38,121 nucleotides of DNA from positions 1 to 38,121 of the forward strand of contig JAURWR010000083.1 in NCBI GenBank assembly GCA_030654805.1. The letters run 5' to 3'. The notes under the pieces were generated by a model. That model worked only from the letters and a program-made list of their open reading frames with translations, had not been told where the DNA came from and searched no databases. This stretch comes from Burkholderiaceae bacterium. GTDB lineage: Bacteria > Pseudomonadota > Gammaproteobacteria > Burkholderiales > Burkholderiaceae_C. A program made the translations under genes and the position numbers. Shown piece by piece: positions 15,796 to 23,113 of the stretch. Numbering within the stretch: position 1 is the first letter of the stretch; each line of letters starts with the position of its first letter.

Positions 15796-16531
15796 AAGAC
15801 CGCGCTACGCTCCGATGGCGATCCCATCGGAGCCGCCTCGGCTCGCCTTGCTGATTCATCGCAGTGCGGGGGCGCAACCCCTCGCGATCGAGCAGAACCT
15901 GCTCGACAGTGCGGCGCTGGGCGAGCCGGTGGCGTGCGTGTGGGAGCCGGGTCCATCGCTGGTGGTGCCCAGCACCTACCAGCGCTACGAGCGCTTCCCG
16001 ATGTTGTGCGAACGCTTTGAGCAGAGCGGCTGGCCCGTCTCGGTGCGACGCTCGGGCGGGGGCCTGGTCCCGCAGGATCGCGGGGTGGTGAATATCAGTC
16101 TGGCCTGGCGCACGGAGGCCGACATGGCGACCGGCATGACGCAGGTCTACGAAGCGCTGTGTGGTCTGTTGCAGGACGCCGTCGAGCCGTTCGACATCGA
16201 CCTGAACCCGCAGGCCGTCCATGGGTCTTTCTGCGATGGGCGGTTCAATCTGGCGATGAACGGTCGCAAGGTCGCCGGCACGGCGCAGTACTGGCAGCGA
16301 CTCAGCAAGACCGAGCATGTCGTGCTGGCGCATGCCTGCCTGATGGTTTGTGCCGATCTCCAGTTGCTGACGCAATGCGCCAACGAGTTCGAAGGTCAGC
16401 TCGGCAGCGACAAGACCTACGACCAGGACGTCATCGCCAATCTTCTGGGCGATGCACCCACCGCGTTCACGACGACGTCGGTGCTGCTGTCGCTGCGCGA
16501 CACGGTGCGCGAACGCGCAGTGCTCTGCTGA
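15782..16531 (+). CDS. Lipoate-protein ligase A family protein
   Basis: This 249-residue protein belongs to the biotin/lipoate A/B ligase fold. The lipoate-binding block RRSGGGLVPQDRGVVNISL and the catalytic-lysine block NGRKVAGTAQYWQR are both present. It lacks an obvious C-terminal accessory domain. It overlaps acoC by 14 bases if ATG 15782 is used; ATG 15815 would give a shorter N-terminus that fits the family equally well, and neither has a strong Shine-Dalgarno. Its place directly behind the E2 gene suggests it attaches lipoate or octanoate to AcoC lysine 45. It could instead be an amidotransferase or a relative with altered acyl specificity. Confidence 0.85.
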   Translation: MWVSERPRYAPMAIPSEPPRLALLIHRSAGAQPLAIEQNLLDSAALGEPVACVWEPGPSLVVPSTYQRYERFPMLCERFEQSGWPVSVRRSGGGLVPQDRGVVNISLAWRTEADMATGMTQVYEALCGLLQDAVEPFDIDLNPQAVHGSFCDGRFNLAMNGRKVAGTAQYWQRLSKTEHVVLAHACLMVCADLQLLTQCANEFEGQLGSDKTYDQDVIANLLGDAPTAFTTTSVLLSLRDTVRERAVLC

Positions 16532-16574
16532 AACCGCAGCGCCAGATTCGACGCCAGCGCGGTTGCGGCTCTCG

Positions 16575-17009
16575 TCAGGGTGCGGGTGGCTGGGTCGACA
16601 AGAACTGGATGTAAGCCACCAGTTCCCAGATCTCCTCGGGTTTGAAACCCTTGCCCCAGGCGGGCATCACGTCGGCGGCGCGCCGACCTTCGGTGATGAC
16701 CTGGAAGGTTCCTTGCACACTGAAATCCTTGTTGCCCTTGAACGGCGGCGTCTTGCCGCCCGACCCTTCGGCCCCGTGACAGTAGGCGGCACAGTTGGCA
16801 TTGAACCGCTTCTTGCCGGCCGCGATCCGCTCCGGATCTGTGAGATCAAAGGGAGCGCCATCCTTGCTGGCAGACGCAGCCCCGGCTGCGGGAGGTGGCG
16901 CTGGCTCGGACGGAGTCGCCGACGCCGGTGTGAGCACTGCGCTCGATCCGATCAAGAGCACGAGCAGTACCGACGGCAGGGCGTGACTTGAGCGAGACGG
17001 AATCTTCAT
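16575..17009 (-). CDS. Periplasmic c-type cytochrome with CX3CH haem motif
   Basis: This 144-residue exported cytochrome starts with a signal peptide (residues 1 to about 37, ending ASA) and an Ala/Pro-rich linker. The haem site reads CAAYCHG, so three residues lie between the cysteines instead of two. A likely axial methionine is in DVMPAWGKG, and the C-terminal helix is IWELVAYIQFLS. This layout is that of small class I cytochromes serving PQQ alcohol dehydrogenases. It lies downstream of a PQQ dehydrogenase on the same strand but behind a strong terminator, so it is at least partly separately expressed. The start at 17009 gives the signal peptide; the frame is open to 17102. No clear Shine-Dalgarno is seen. 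Confidence 0.85.
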   Translation of the reverse strand: MKIPSRSSHALPSVLLVLLIGSSAVLTPASATPSEPAPPPAAGAASASKDGAPFDLTDPERIAAGKKRFNANCAAYCHGAEGSGGKTPPFKGNKDFSVQGTFQVITEGRRAADVMPAWGKGFKPEEIWELVAYIQFLSTQPPAP

Positions 17010-17043
17010 CGAACGGAACTCATGAAAGCAAAAAATTAAAAAA

Positions 17044-17068
17044 GGGAGGCCGAACGAATCGGCCTCCC
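17044..17068 (-). terminator. Rho-independent terminator of PQQ dehydrogenase 1
   Basis: A perfect 10-bp stem (GGGAGGCCGA / TCGGCCTCCC) with a 5-base loop is followed on the minus strand by a T-rich run (17028-17043). It lies 56 bases beyond the stop of the dehydrogenase gene and before the cytochrome gene. Confidence 0.85.
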
Positions 17069-17123
17069 CAAATGTACGACCCTCACGTCGCACAGATGAC
17101 AAACCAGATGAATGGAGAAAGGA

Positions 17124-18806
17124 TCAGTCCAGCGTGAACACCATCAAGGCTGCGCCGCCCGGCAGGGTCCGAATGTCGGGGAACGCGCCGGTCAGGAAGC
17201 CCGGTGCGTGCGAGCCGAGACCCGTCGGGATCGCGATGTACTGCTTGCCCTTGACCGAGTAGCTGATCGGGCCGCCGCGTGCGCCCGAACCGGCGTTGAA
17301 TTTCCACAGCTCCTTGCCGTTGTCGGCGTCGAAGGCGTACAGATTGCCGCGCATGTCGCCGGTGACGACCAGGCCGCCTGCGGTGGCGAGCACCGAGCTC
17401 AGTGGTGGCAGATCGAAGCGAACCTTCCAGGCTTCCTTCCCGGTGAGCGGGTCGAACGCCGCGAGCCAGCCATCGGCCTTCTTGCCCGGAGGATTGACCA
17501 GCGTGATCTCCGACAGACCCAGCGACAGGCCGCCGACGCCCGGCACCGGACCCTGCTTGGCGCTGGTCACGGTGTTGCAGACCTCCATGCCATGCGAGTA
17601 CCAGAGCTTGGTGGTCGGGTTGTAGGCGCCGTGGTTCCAGCTGCGTCCACCCAGCAGGTTGGGGCAGTGCAGCTTTTGCTTGTCGGTCTCGGGGAAGACC
17701 GGATCAATCGGCAGACCGGTCTTCGGGTCGACGCCCTTGGCCCAGTTCATGTTCTCGGTCATCTGCCAGGCGTTCTTCATCGCCCCGTTGTCCTTGTCCA
17801 TGACGTAGACGAAGCCGTTCTTGTTCAGGTGAACGAGAGCCAGCTTGCCCTTGCCATCGGGGACCTGCAGCGCTTCGTACGAAGCGTCGAAGTCCCACGA
17901 GTCGTTTGGTACTTCCTGGCGGTGCCATTTGACGGCGCCGGTCTTCGGATCAAGCGCCAGCAGGGTGGCCGTGTACAGGTTGTCACCCATGCGCGACTCG
18001 CGGTTGAAGTCGGGGGCCGCGTTGCTGGTGCCGATGTAGATGGTGTCGGTGGTCGGGTCGTAGGTGCCGGGCAACCACGCCGATCCGCCGCCAACCTTGC
18101 GGCTGTCGCCGGGCCAGCTCTTCTGGTCGTCGCGTGGCACTTCGAAGGTCCAGGTGCGCGCGCCGGTGTCGGCGTTCACCGCGAAGATCTTGCCGATGAT
18201 CGGCTGGTCACCGCCGGTGGTGCCGCCGAACAGCGTGTCGCCGGCCAGTTGAGGCGGCGACGAGAACGTCGCGCCGTACTCGGCCTTCTGGTCGGTCAAC
18301 TGGGTGGACCACAGTTCCTTGCCGGTCTTCTGGTCGAGGGCGACCATGCGGCCGTCCAGCGTGCCCAGGTACACCTTGCCACGGCCCACGGTCACGCCGC
18401 GGCTGGCCGATTGGTAGAACATTTCCTTGACGATCGGATCGAGCTTGGCGGTGTAGCGCCACAGCGTCTTGCCGGTCGCGGCGTCGAGCGCGAACACGTT
18501 GTTGTCGGCCGCGATCGTGTACATCACGCCGTCGATCACGATGGGGGTGGCCTGCAGGCCGTGCGTGATGACGCCCGGCTGGTGGATCCAGGCCACGTGC
18601 ATGTTCTTCACGTTGGTCTTGTTGATCTGGGCCAGCGGGCTGTAGCGCCAGGCGTTGTAGCTGCGGTGGTACTGCGGCCAGTTGTTCGGATCGTCATAGC
18701 CCGGGCCCGTGCCAGCGGCACGCGTGGTGCCGACTGAACCCAGGCTCAGTACCGCACAGGTGATCAACGTGAGCAGGGGAAGTCTGCAGTACGTCGTTTG
18801 ATTCAT
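17124..18806 (-). CDS. PQQ-dependent alcohol dehydrogenase 1, no vicinal cysteine pair
   Basis: This 560-residue periplasmic quinoprotein has the eight-bladed propeller of methanol/ethanol dehydrogenases. It has a signal peptide ending near RAA (residue 31), the blade repeats of the LDAATGKTLW type, and GGRSWNHGAYNP. The predicted catalytic base is D305 in SWDFD; D307 two residues later is the position that binds a lanthanide in XoxF and PedH and is Ala or Ser in calcium enzymes. Where most relatives have adjacent cysteines followed by D-x-V-N-R-G, this one reads FYQSASRG (130-137), so the vicinal disulfide is absent. ATG 18806 has GGAGAC upstream. A minus-strand -24/-12 promoter sits 70-84 bases before it. 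Likely substrates are alcohols or diols feeding the aco pathway; this is inference. Confidence 0.93.
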   Translation of the reverse strand: MNQTTYCRLPLLTLITCAVLSLGSVGTTRAAGTGPGYDDPNNWPQYHRSYNAWRYSPLAQINKTNVKNMHVAWIHQPGVITHGLQATPIVIDGVMYTIAADNNVFALDAATGKTLWRYTAKLDPIVKEMFYQSASRGVTVGRGKVYLGTLDGRMVALDQKTGKELWSTQLTDQKAEYGATFSSPPQLAGDTLFGGTTGGDQPIIGKIFAVNADTGARTWTFEVPRDDQKSWPGDSRKVGGGSAWLPGTYDPTTDTIYIGTSNAAPDFNRESRMGDNLYTATLLALDPKTGAVKWHRQEVPNDSWDFDASYEALQVPDGKGKLALVHLNKNGFVYVMDKDNGAMKNAWQMTENMNWAKGVDPKTGLPIDPVFPETDKQKLHCPNLLGGRSWNHGAYNPTTKLWYSHGMEVCNTVTSAKQGPVPGVGGLSLGLSEITLVNPPGKKADGWLAAFDPLTGKEAWKVRFDLPPLSSVLATAGGLVVTGDMRGNLYAFDADNGKELWKFNAGSGARGGPISYSVKGKQYIAIPTGLGSHAPGFLTGAFPDIRTLPGGAALMVFTLD

Positions 18807-18875
18807 TGCCGTCTCCTTCAGGTTGTTTTGTCGCGGACGCGCACAGCGTGTGGTCGGTCCCGCATCGCCTCTAGC

Positions 18876-18890
18876 GCAGCATTCATGCCA
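18876..18890 (-). promoter_or_regulatory. Sigma-54 promoter of PQQ dehydrogenase 1
   Basis: Read on the minus strand the site is TGGCATGAATGCTGC, with GG-N10-GC spacing and one deviation (CTGC for TTGC). Transcription would start near 18864, about 58 bases before the ATG at 18806. Confidence 0.6.
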
Positions 18891-18952
18891 TCGGTTAATG
18901 CGCCTCAGACCCCCGAAATCACAGGGGTTACCACGGGTGAAGCGGTTTCATT

Positions 18953-18990
18953 TGTCGCCCGCGACACATCAGTCGCGCGACAGGTGTCGC
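18953..18990. promoter_or_regulatory. Putative AcoR operator cluster between dehydrogenase and porin
   Basis: The core 18977-18990 is GCGACAGGTGTCGC, the same 6+2+6 dyad as at 10091-10104. Two further half-sites, TGTCGC (18953-18958) and GCGACA (18961-18966), and a GTCGC at 18972-18976 lie just to its left. The cluster is equidistant from the two divergent -24/-12 promoters. Confidence 0.62.
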
Positions 18991-19069
18991 ATCGACTGAC
19001 GCATTTTCTGCGACCCGATCGAGGGGCCCACGCAGGGCGCGCTTCGCTTGAATCGCTCTTTCAGTCGCA

Positions 19070-19084
19070 TGGCATGGATGGTGC
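19070..19084 (+). promoter_or_regulatory. Sigma-54 promoter of the porin gene
   Basis: TGGCATGGATGGTGC shows GG-N10-GC spacing with GTGC in place of TTGC. Initiation would be near 19096, about 90 bases before the porin ATG. Confidence 0.55.
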
Positions 19085-19187
19085 GGACAGGTGCCGCCGA
19101 GATCACTCGAAAACGGGTGTCTTGGCTATGGCGAACACCGCCCGGGTGTTGCGCACAACAAATTCAACCCAATGAGAAGGAGACAAC

Positions 19188-20330
19188 ATGGGTCACCCAT
19201 TCTTCAACCGCACGCCAGCGGCCGCCGGTCGGCTACTCGTGCTTGCAGGGTTCATGGCAAGCGCCGGTCTGGCCTCTGCGCAATCCAGCGTGCAGGTGTT
19301 CGGCATCATCGACGTCGGCGTCTTGGGGCAGAACAACACTGCCGGCAGTAAAAAGGGCAACACACGCCTCGAAACCAGCGGGTTGCGCCAGAGCGTCTGG
19401 GGCCTGAAGGGCACCGAAGATCTGGGTGGCGGCCTGAAGGCGTTCTTCAACCTCGAGTCGCACTTCGACACCGACAACGGCAAGCTCCACGGCACGGGTG
19501 ACGCAGACCAGAGCGGCACGCGCCTCTTCCGACGGCAAGCCAACGTCGGCCTGGCCGGCGACTGGGGCACGGTGATCCTGGGTCGCCAGTACGGCCCGGC
19601 GCTGCTGGCGCACATCGGCACCGAGCCGCGCGCCTTCAAGGAGCAGTTCTCGAACCTGTACGCCTGGGCCTACAACCAGCTGGACGCCTTCGCTGGCGGG
19701 GGTGCCGCGGGTTCCACCAACGACGTGGGCATCTTCATGAGCAACGCGGTCCAGTACCGCAACACCTTCGGTCCGGTGACCCTCGGCGTGCTGTACGCGT
19801 TCGGCGAGGAGTCCAAGAAGATCTCGCACGGCAACACCTTCGCGGTCGGTGCCACCTACAACGGTCCGGTCACGCTCTCGGGCTCGTACCAGGTCATGAA
19901 GGACAAGGCCACCGGCGAAGACATCATCGAGCACTACGGCCTGGGCGCCGCAGTTCCTTTTGGTGACTTCACCTTCAAGCTCAGCTGGCTGCGCGGCGAG
20001 AACTCCGGCGCCGATGGCGTCGAAACGTCCAAGGTCGACGGCATCAGCGGCGGTGTGGACTGGAAGTGGAGTCCGTCGAACAGCGCCACCCTGGCCTATT
20101 ACGACAACAAGGACAAGAACCACAGCAGCAACCACACGAAGAACATCATCATCAGCAACGACCTGTTCCTGTCGAAGCGCACGACGCTCTACACGCAGGT
20201 GGCTTTTGTTGACGCAGGCAAGGGTGCCACGGGTATCGCTGCGTACAAGACCAGCATCGTTGCCGATGCGAGCTTCCTGGCGAACAAGACGACCACCTTC
20301 CTGAACATCGGTATCAACCACACGTTCTGA
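19188..20330 (+). CDS. Outer-membrane porin, Burkholderiales type
   Basis: This 380-residue beta-barrel porin has a signal peptide ending ASAQ (about residue 32), the N-terminal strand SSVQVFGIIDVGV, the GLRQSVWGLKGTEDLGGGLKAFFNLE block typical of Gram-negative general porins of this order, and a C-terminal strand ending in phenylalanine (NIGINHTF), needed for Bam-dependent assembly. Strands alternate with Gly/Asp-rich loops throughout. ATG 19188 follows AAGGAGACAAC. The gene lies between the two PQQ dehydrogenases and is closed by a terminator, so it appears to be a separate unit co-regulated with dehydrogenase 1. It probably admits the small polar substrate. Confidence 0.93.
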   Translation: MGHPFFNRTPAAAGRLLVLAGFMASAGLASAQSSVQVFGIIDVGVLGQNNTAGSKKGNTRLETSGLRQSVWGLKGTEDLGGGLKAFFNLESHFDTDNGKLHGTGDADQSGTRLFRRQANVGLAGDWGTVILGRQYGPALLAHIGTEPRAFKEQFSNLYAWAYNQLDAFAGGGAAGSTNDVGIFMSNAVQYRNTFGPVTLGVLYAFGEESKKISHGNTFAVGATYNGPVTLSGSYQVMKDKATGEDIIEHYGLGAAVPFGDFTFKLSWLRGENSGADGVETSKVDGISGGVDWKWSPSNSATLAYYDNKDKNHSSNHTKNIIISNDLFLSKRTTLYTQVAFVDAGKGATGIAAYKTSIVADASFLANKTTTFLNIGINHTF

Positions 20331-20385
20331 CCCGTTCTCCAGACGCTCTATCCGTTCTCCACACGCCACCCCCGAGGTGGATTGA

Positions 20386-20430
20386 CGCCCTCCAGCTTCC
20401 GTCAAAGCAACTGGAGGGCGTTCTTTTCTT
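20386..20430 (+). terminator. Rho-independent terminator after porin
   Basis: CGCCCTCCAG (20386-20395) pairs with CTGGAGGGCG (20411-20420) over ten bases, followed by a T-rich run TTCTTTTCTT. It closes the porin unit 56 bases after its stop. Confidence 0.88.
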
Positions 20431-20485
20431 CGCCCATGTCGTTTGCGAGCGCGCGGCGATGTGGCTTCCATGAAGGAGACACACC

Positions 20486-22240
20486 ATGATTTCAATTCAT
20501 CGCCCCGCCGCCTTGCGGCTGCGTCCGCTCGTGGCCTGCATCGGACTCGGCCTGATGCTCACCTCGGTCTGTCGGGCTGAAGACCCGGAGCCACCACTCG
20601 GCGTCAACGTGCTCGAGAACACCTTCAAGTGGCGTCCGAACTACGTCAGCGACGACATGCTGCTGCACGCAGACAAGGACGCCAACAACTGGCTGCACTA
20701 CGGCAAGGATTACCAGAACACCCGCTTCAGCGCGCTCACGCAGATCACCACCGACAACGTGCGCAAGCTCGTGCCGAAGTGGAACCTGTCGTTCGGCGTC
20801 AACGAGGCGCAGGACAGCCAGACCACGGTGATCAATGGCCGCGTGTTCGTGACGGCCAGCCAGAACAAGGTGTTCGCGCTGGACGGCGTCACCGGCAAGA
20901 TGCTGTGGAAGTACGAGCGCTCGCTGCCGGGCGACCTCGGCCCCAAGCTGTGCTGCGATGCGGTGAACCGCGGTGTCGCGCTCTACAAGGACATGGTCTT
21001 CATGGCCACCCTCGACACCCATGTCGTCGCGCTGAACAGCTCGACCGGCGCGGTGGTGTGGGAAAAGAAGATGGGCGACTACAAGTCGGGCGAGATCTAC
21101 ACCTCGATGCCACTGGTCGCCAAGGGCATGGTCATCGTCGGCAACTCCGGTGGTGACGTCGGCGGCAACGTCGGGCGCATCACCGCGCTGAACCCGGCGA
21201 ACGGCGAAGTGATCTGGGAAACCAAGACGCGGCCGACCAGCGCCGACCATCCGCAGGCCAAGACCTGGGCGAACGATTCGTGGAAGACCGGTGGATCGTC
21301 GGCGTGGCTGACCGGCACCTACGACGCGAAGACCGACACCGTGCTGTGGGGCGTGGGGAACCCGACGCCCGACTTCGACCCGAGCGTGCGCAAGGGCGAC
21401 AACCTGTACAGCAACTCGACGCTCGCGCTCGATGCCAGCACCGGCAAGATCAAGTACCACTTCCAGTACACACCGAACGATTCGTGGGACTACGACGGCA
21501 ACAACGAAGTCATCCTGGTCGACGACGAAAAGGGTCGCAAGGTCTGGGTGCACGGTGACCGCAACGGCCACCTGTATTCGATCGACCGGACCAATGGCAA
21601 GTGCAACTGGGTGGTGCCGATCGCCCGCGTCAACTGGGTCACCGGCTTCGGCGACAACTGCCGTCCGATCGTCAACCCGGACAAGGTGCCGCGCTACGAC
21701 AAGATCGTGACCGACATCGCGCCGATTCTGGACGGTGGCAAGGAATGGCACCCGGCTGCCTACAGCCCGCGGACCAAGCTGGTCTACATCCCGTTCATCG
21801 ACAGCTCGATGGACGTCCAGGCCAAGAAGACCGAGTGGAAGCATGGCGAGTGGTTCCTGTCGTCGCGCGTGCTGAAGGCCAATCCGTACACCGGTGGCGT
21901 GAAGGCCTTCAATGCGACCACCGGCGAGCAGGTGTGGACGCGTCCGCAGAGCACGCCAGCGACCAGCGGCTTGCTGGCGACCGCCGGCAAGCTGGTGTTC
22001 TCGGGCGATGCCGAGGGCTGGTTCAGCGCGATGAAGGACGACACCGGCGAAGAGATGTGGCGCTTCAACGTCGGCTCCGGCATCCACGGCAACCCGACGA
22101 CCTTCACGGCCGACGGCAAGCAGTACGTGGCGATCGTCTACGGCCCGGGCGGCGGCAGCCTGTTGCCGCTGATCTACGACGAACTGTTCAAGCGCAACAA
22201 CCGGGGTGGCGGCATGATGGTGTTCGGTCTGTCTGACTGA
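20486..22240 (+). CDS. PQQ-dependent alcohol dehydrogenase 2, predicted lanthanide type
   Basis: This 584-residue periplasmic quinoprotein of the methanol/ethanol family has a signal peptide ending near CRAE, blade repeats such as LDGVTGKMLWKYE and LNPANGEVIWETK, and the vicinal disulfide cysteines C156-C157 in KLCCDAVNRG. The predicted catalytic base is D335 in SWDYDG; D337 is the extra aspartate that marks lanthanide-dependent enzymes (XoxF, PedH). Length and sequence are nearer to ethanol-type enzymes than to methanol dehydrogenase. It starts with AAGGAGAC upstream and is followed by a binding protein, a cytochrome c and a GlcG/HbpS-like gene, an arrangement like xoxF-J-G. I see no sigma-54 site or GCGACA dyad in front of it, so its control may differ from that of enzyme 1. 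Confidence 0.94.
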   Translation: MISIHRPAALRLRPLVACIGLGLMLTSVCRAEDPEPPLGVNVLENTFKWRPNYVSDDMLLHADKDANNWLHYGKDYQNTRFSALTQITTDNVRKLVPKWNLSFGVNEAQDSQTTVINGRVFVTASQNKVFALDGVTGKMLWKYERSLPGDLGPKLCCDAVNRGVALYKDMVFMATLDTHVVALNSSTGAVVWEKKMGDYKSGEIYTSMPLVAKGMVIVGNSGGDVGGNVGRITALNPANGEVIWETKTRPTSADHPQAKTWANDSWKTGGSSAWLTGTYDAKTDTVLWGVGNPTPDFDPSVRKGDNLYSNSTLALDASTGKIKYHFQYTPNDSWDYDGNNEVILVDDEKGRKVWVHGDRNGHLYSIDRTNGKCNWVVPIARVNWVTGFGDNCRPIVNPDKVPRYDKIVTDIAPILDGGKEWHPAAYSPRTKLVYIPFIDSSMDVQAKKTEWKHGEWFLSSRVLKANPYTGGVKAFNATTGEQVWTRPQSTPATSGLLATAGKLVFSGDAEGWFSAMKDDTGEEMWRFNVGSGIHGNPTTFTADGKQYVAIVYGPGGGSLLPLIYDELFKRNNRGGGMMVFGLSD

Positions 22241-22257
22241 TGACCTGATGCATGGAC

Positions 22258-22285
22258 AAGGGGCACGGCGCAGGCTGTGCCCCTT
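22258..22285 (+). terminator. Intergenic hairpin after PQQ dehydrogenase 2
   Basis: AAGGGGCAC (22258-22266) pairs perfectly with GTGCCCCTT (22277-22285) around a 10-base loop. No long T run follows, so it is more likely a partial terminator or mRNA-stabilising stem that lowers expression of the downstream binding-protein and cytochrome genes. Confidence 0.5.
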
Positions 22286-22301
22286 CCACACACGGATTCC
22301 C

Positions 22302-23090
22302 ATGAAACCATTTCACAGATTCGCTCTCGCCGCCGCGCTGCTGGCGGTCGCTGCCGGGCTGCATGCCGCAGAGGCCGATGCGCCGGCTTACGTCAGTGTG
22401 TGCGTGGACGACGACAACGCGCCGTTCTCGTCCGAAGCCCGACCGGAACGCGGCATCGATGTCGAGGTTGCGCAGGCCATCGCCGGCCAGCTCGGTCGCC
22501 CGCTGAAGCTGGTGTGGGCGCAGGTACCCAACCGCGGCGGCATCGGCAAGGCGCTGCGGCAGACGCTGTCCGCCGGCAAGTGCGACGCCTACCTCGGCAT
22601 CCCGCAGGATCCCGACCTGGCCAAGGATCTGGCCGAGCGCAAGCTCACCACGTCCGCGCCGTATCTCGTCCTCGGCTATGTGCTGGTCGCCGCACCCGGC
22701 AAGCCGGCGCCGACTGTCGCCGCGCTGCGTGGCGCGCGTCGCATCGGCGCCGTCACGGCAACACCCGCCGATCTCTATCTGTATCGCAAGCAGCTCGGTC
22801 GTGTCCCTTACCCGGGCAGTGCCGCGCTGATCGAGGCATTGAAGGCCGGCGAGATCGATCTGGCGCTGGTGTGGTCATCGGCACTGGCTGGGGACGCCGG
22901 CAAGAGCGTGGTGGCGGCCACCGAGGCGGTGGACGACGCCGACCTGTACACCGGCATGACCGTGGCGACTCGCAGTGCCGACACGGCGCTGGCGAAAGAC
23001 CTCGCGACTGCCATTGAAGCCCTGCGCAGCGATGGCCGCATCAACGCGATCATGCAGCGCCACGGCCTGCCACGCATCGCACGACCTTGA
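22302..23090 (+). CDS. Quinoprotein-associated periplasmic binding protein (MxaJ/XoxJ-like)
   Basis: This 262-residue periplasmic protein has the type II solute-binding fold of amino-acid ABC receptors. After a signal peptide (MKPFHRFALAAALLAVAAG, cut near HAAEA) comes the first lobe with VCVDDDNAPFSSEARPERGIDVEVAQAIA. The motif GKCDAYLGIPQDPDLAKDL is typical of the subfamily found beside PQQ dehydrogenases. No ABC permease or ATPase is present, so it does not import a solute here; XoxJ/MxaJ are thought to help activate the dehydrogenase. ATG 22302 is chosen over ATG 22248 because only it begins with a signal peptide. Confidence 0.88.
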   Translation: MKPFHRFALAAALLAVAAGLHAAEADAPAYVSVCVDDDNAPFSSEARPERGIDVEVAQAIAGQLGRPLKLVWAQVPNRGGIGKALRQTLSAGKCDAYLGIPQDPDLAKDLAERKLTTSAPYLVLGYVLVAAPGKPAPTVAALRGARRIGAVTATPADLYLYRKQLGRVPYPGSAALIEALKAGEIDLALVWSSALAGDAGKSVVAATEAVDDADLYTGMTVATRSADTALAKDLATAIEALRSDGRINAIMQRHGLPRIARP

Positions 23091-23113
23091 CAACCTGTTC
23101 CCATCGATTCGAC

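Larger units (their letters stand above)
18807..19187. promoter_or_regulatory. Divergent regulatory region PQQ dehydrogenase 1 / porin
   Basis: This 381-base gene-free stretch is built almost symmetrically. A -24/-12 match faces left (18876-18890), another faces right (19070-19084), and a cluster of TGTCGC/GCGACA half-sites (18953-18990) lies between them, 80-87 bases from each -24 element. The right part (19085-19187) is leader to the porin and contains AACACC-N5-GGTGTT. Confidence 0.7.

Noticed and set aside
20331-20485. A sigma-54 promoter or AcoR dyad in front of PQQ dehydrogenase 2
   Set aside because: No TGGC...GC pair with ten-base spacing and no GCGACA dyad is present; the main structure is the porin terminator.
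20492-22303. A 600-codon open frame antisense to PQQ dehydrogenase 2, and similar long antisense frames at 17112-18737 and 417-1706
   Set aside because: High GC at third positions creates long antisense frames. Their translations are rich in Arg, His, Val and Ala and match no family, whereas the sense frames are clear.
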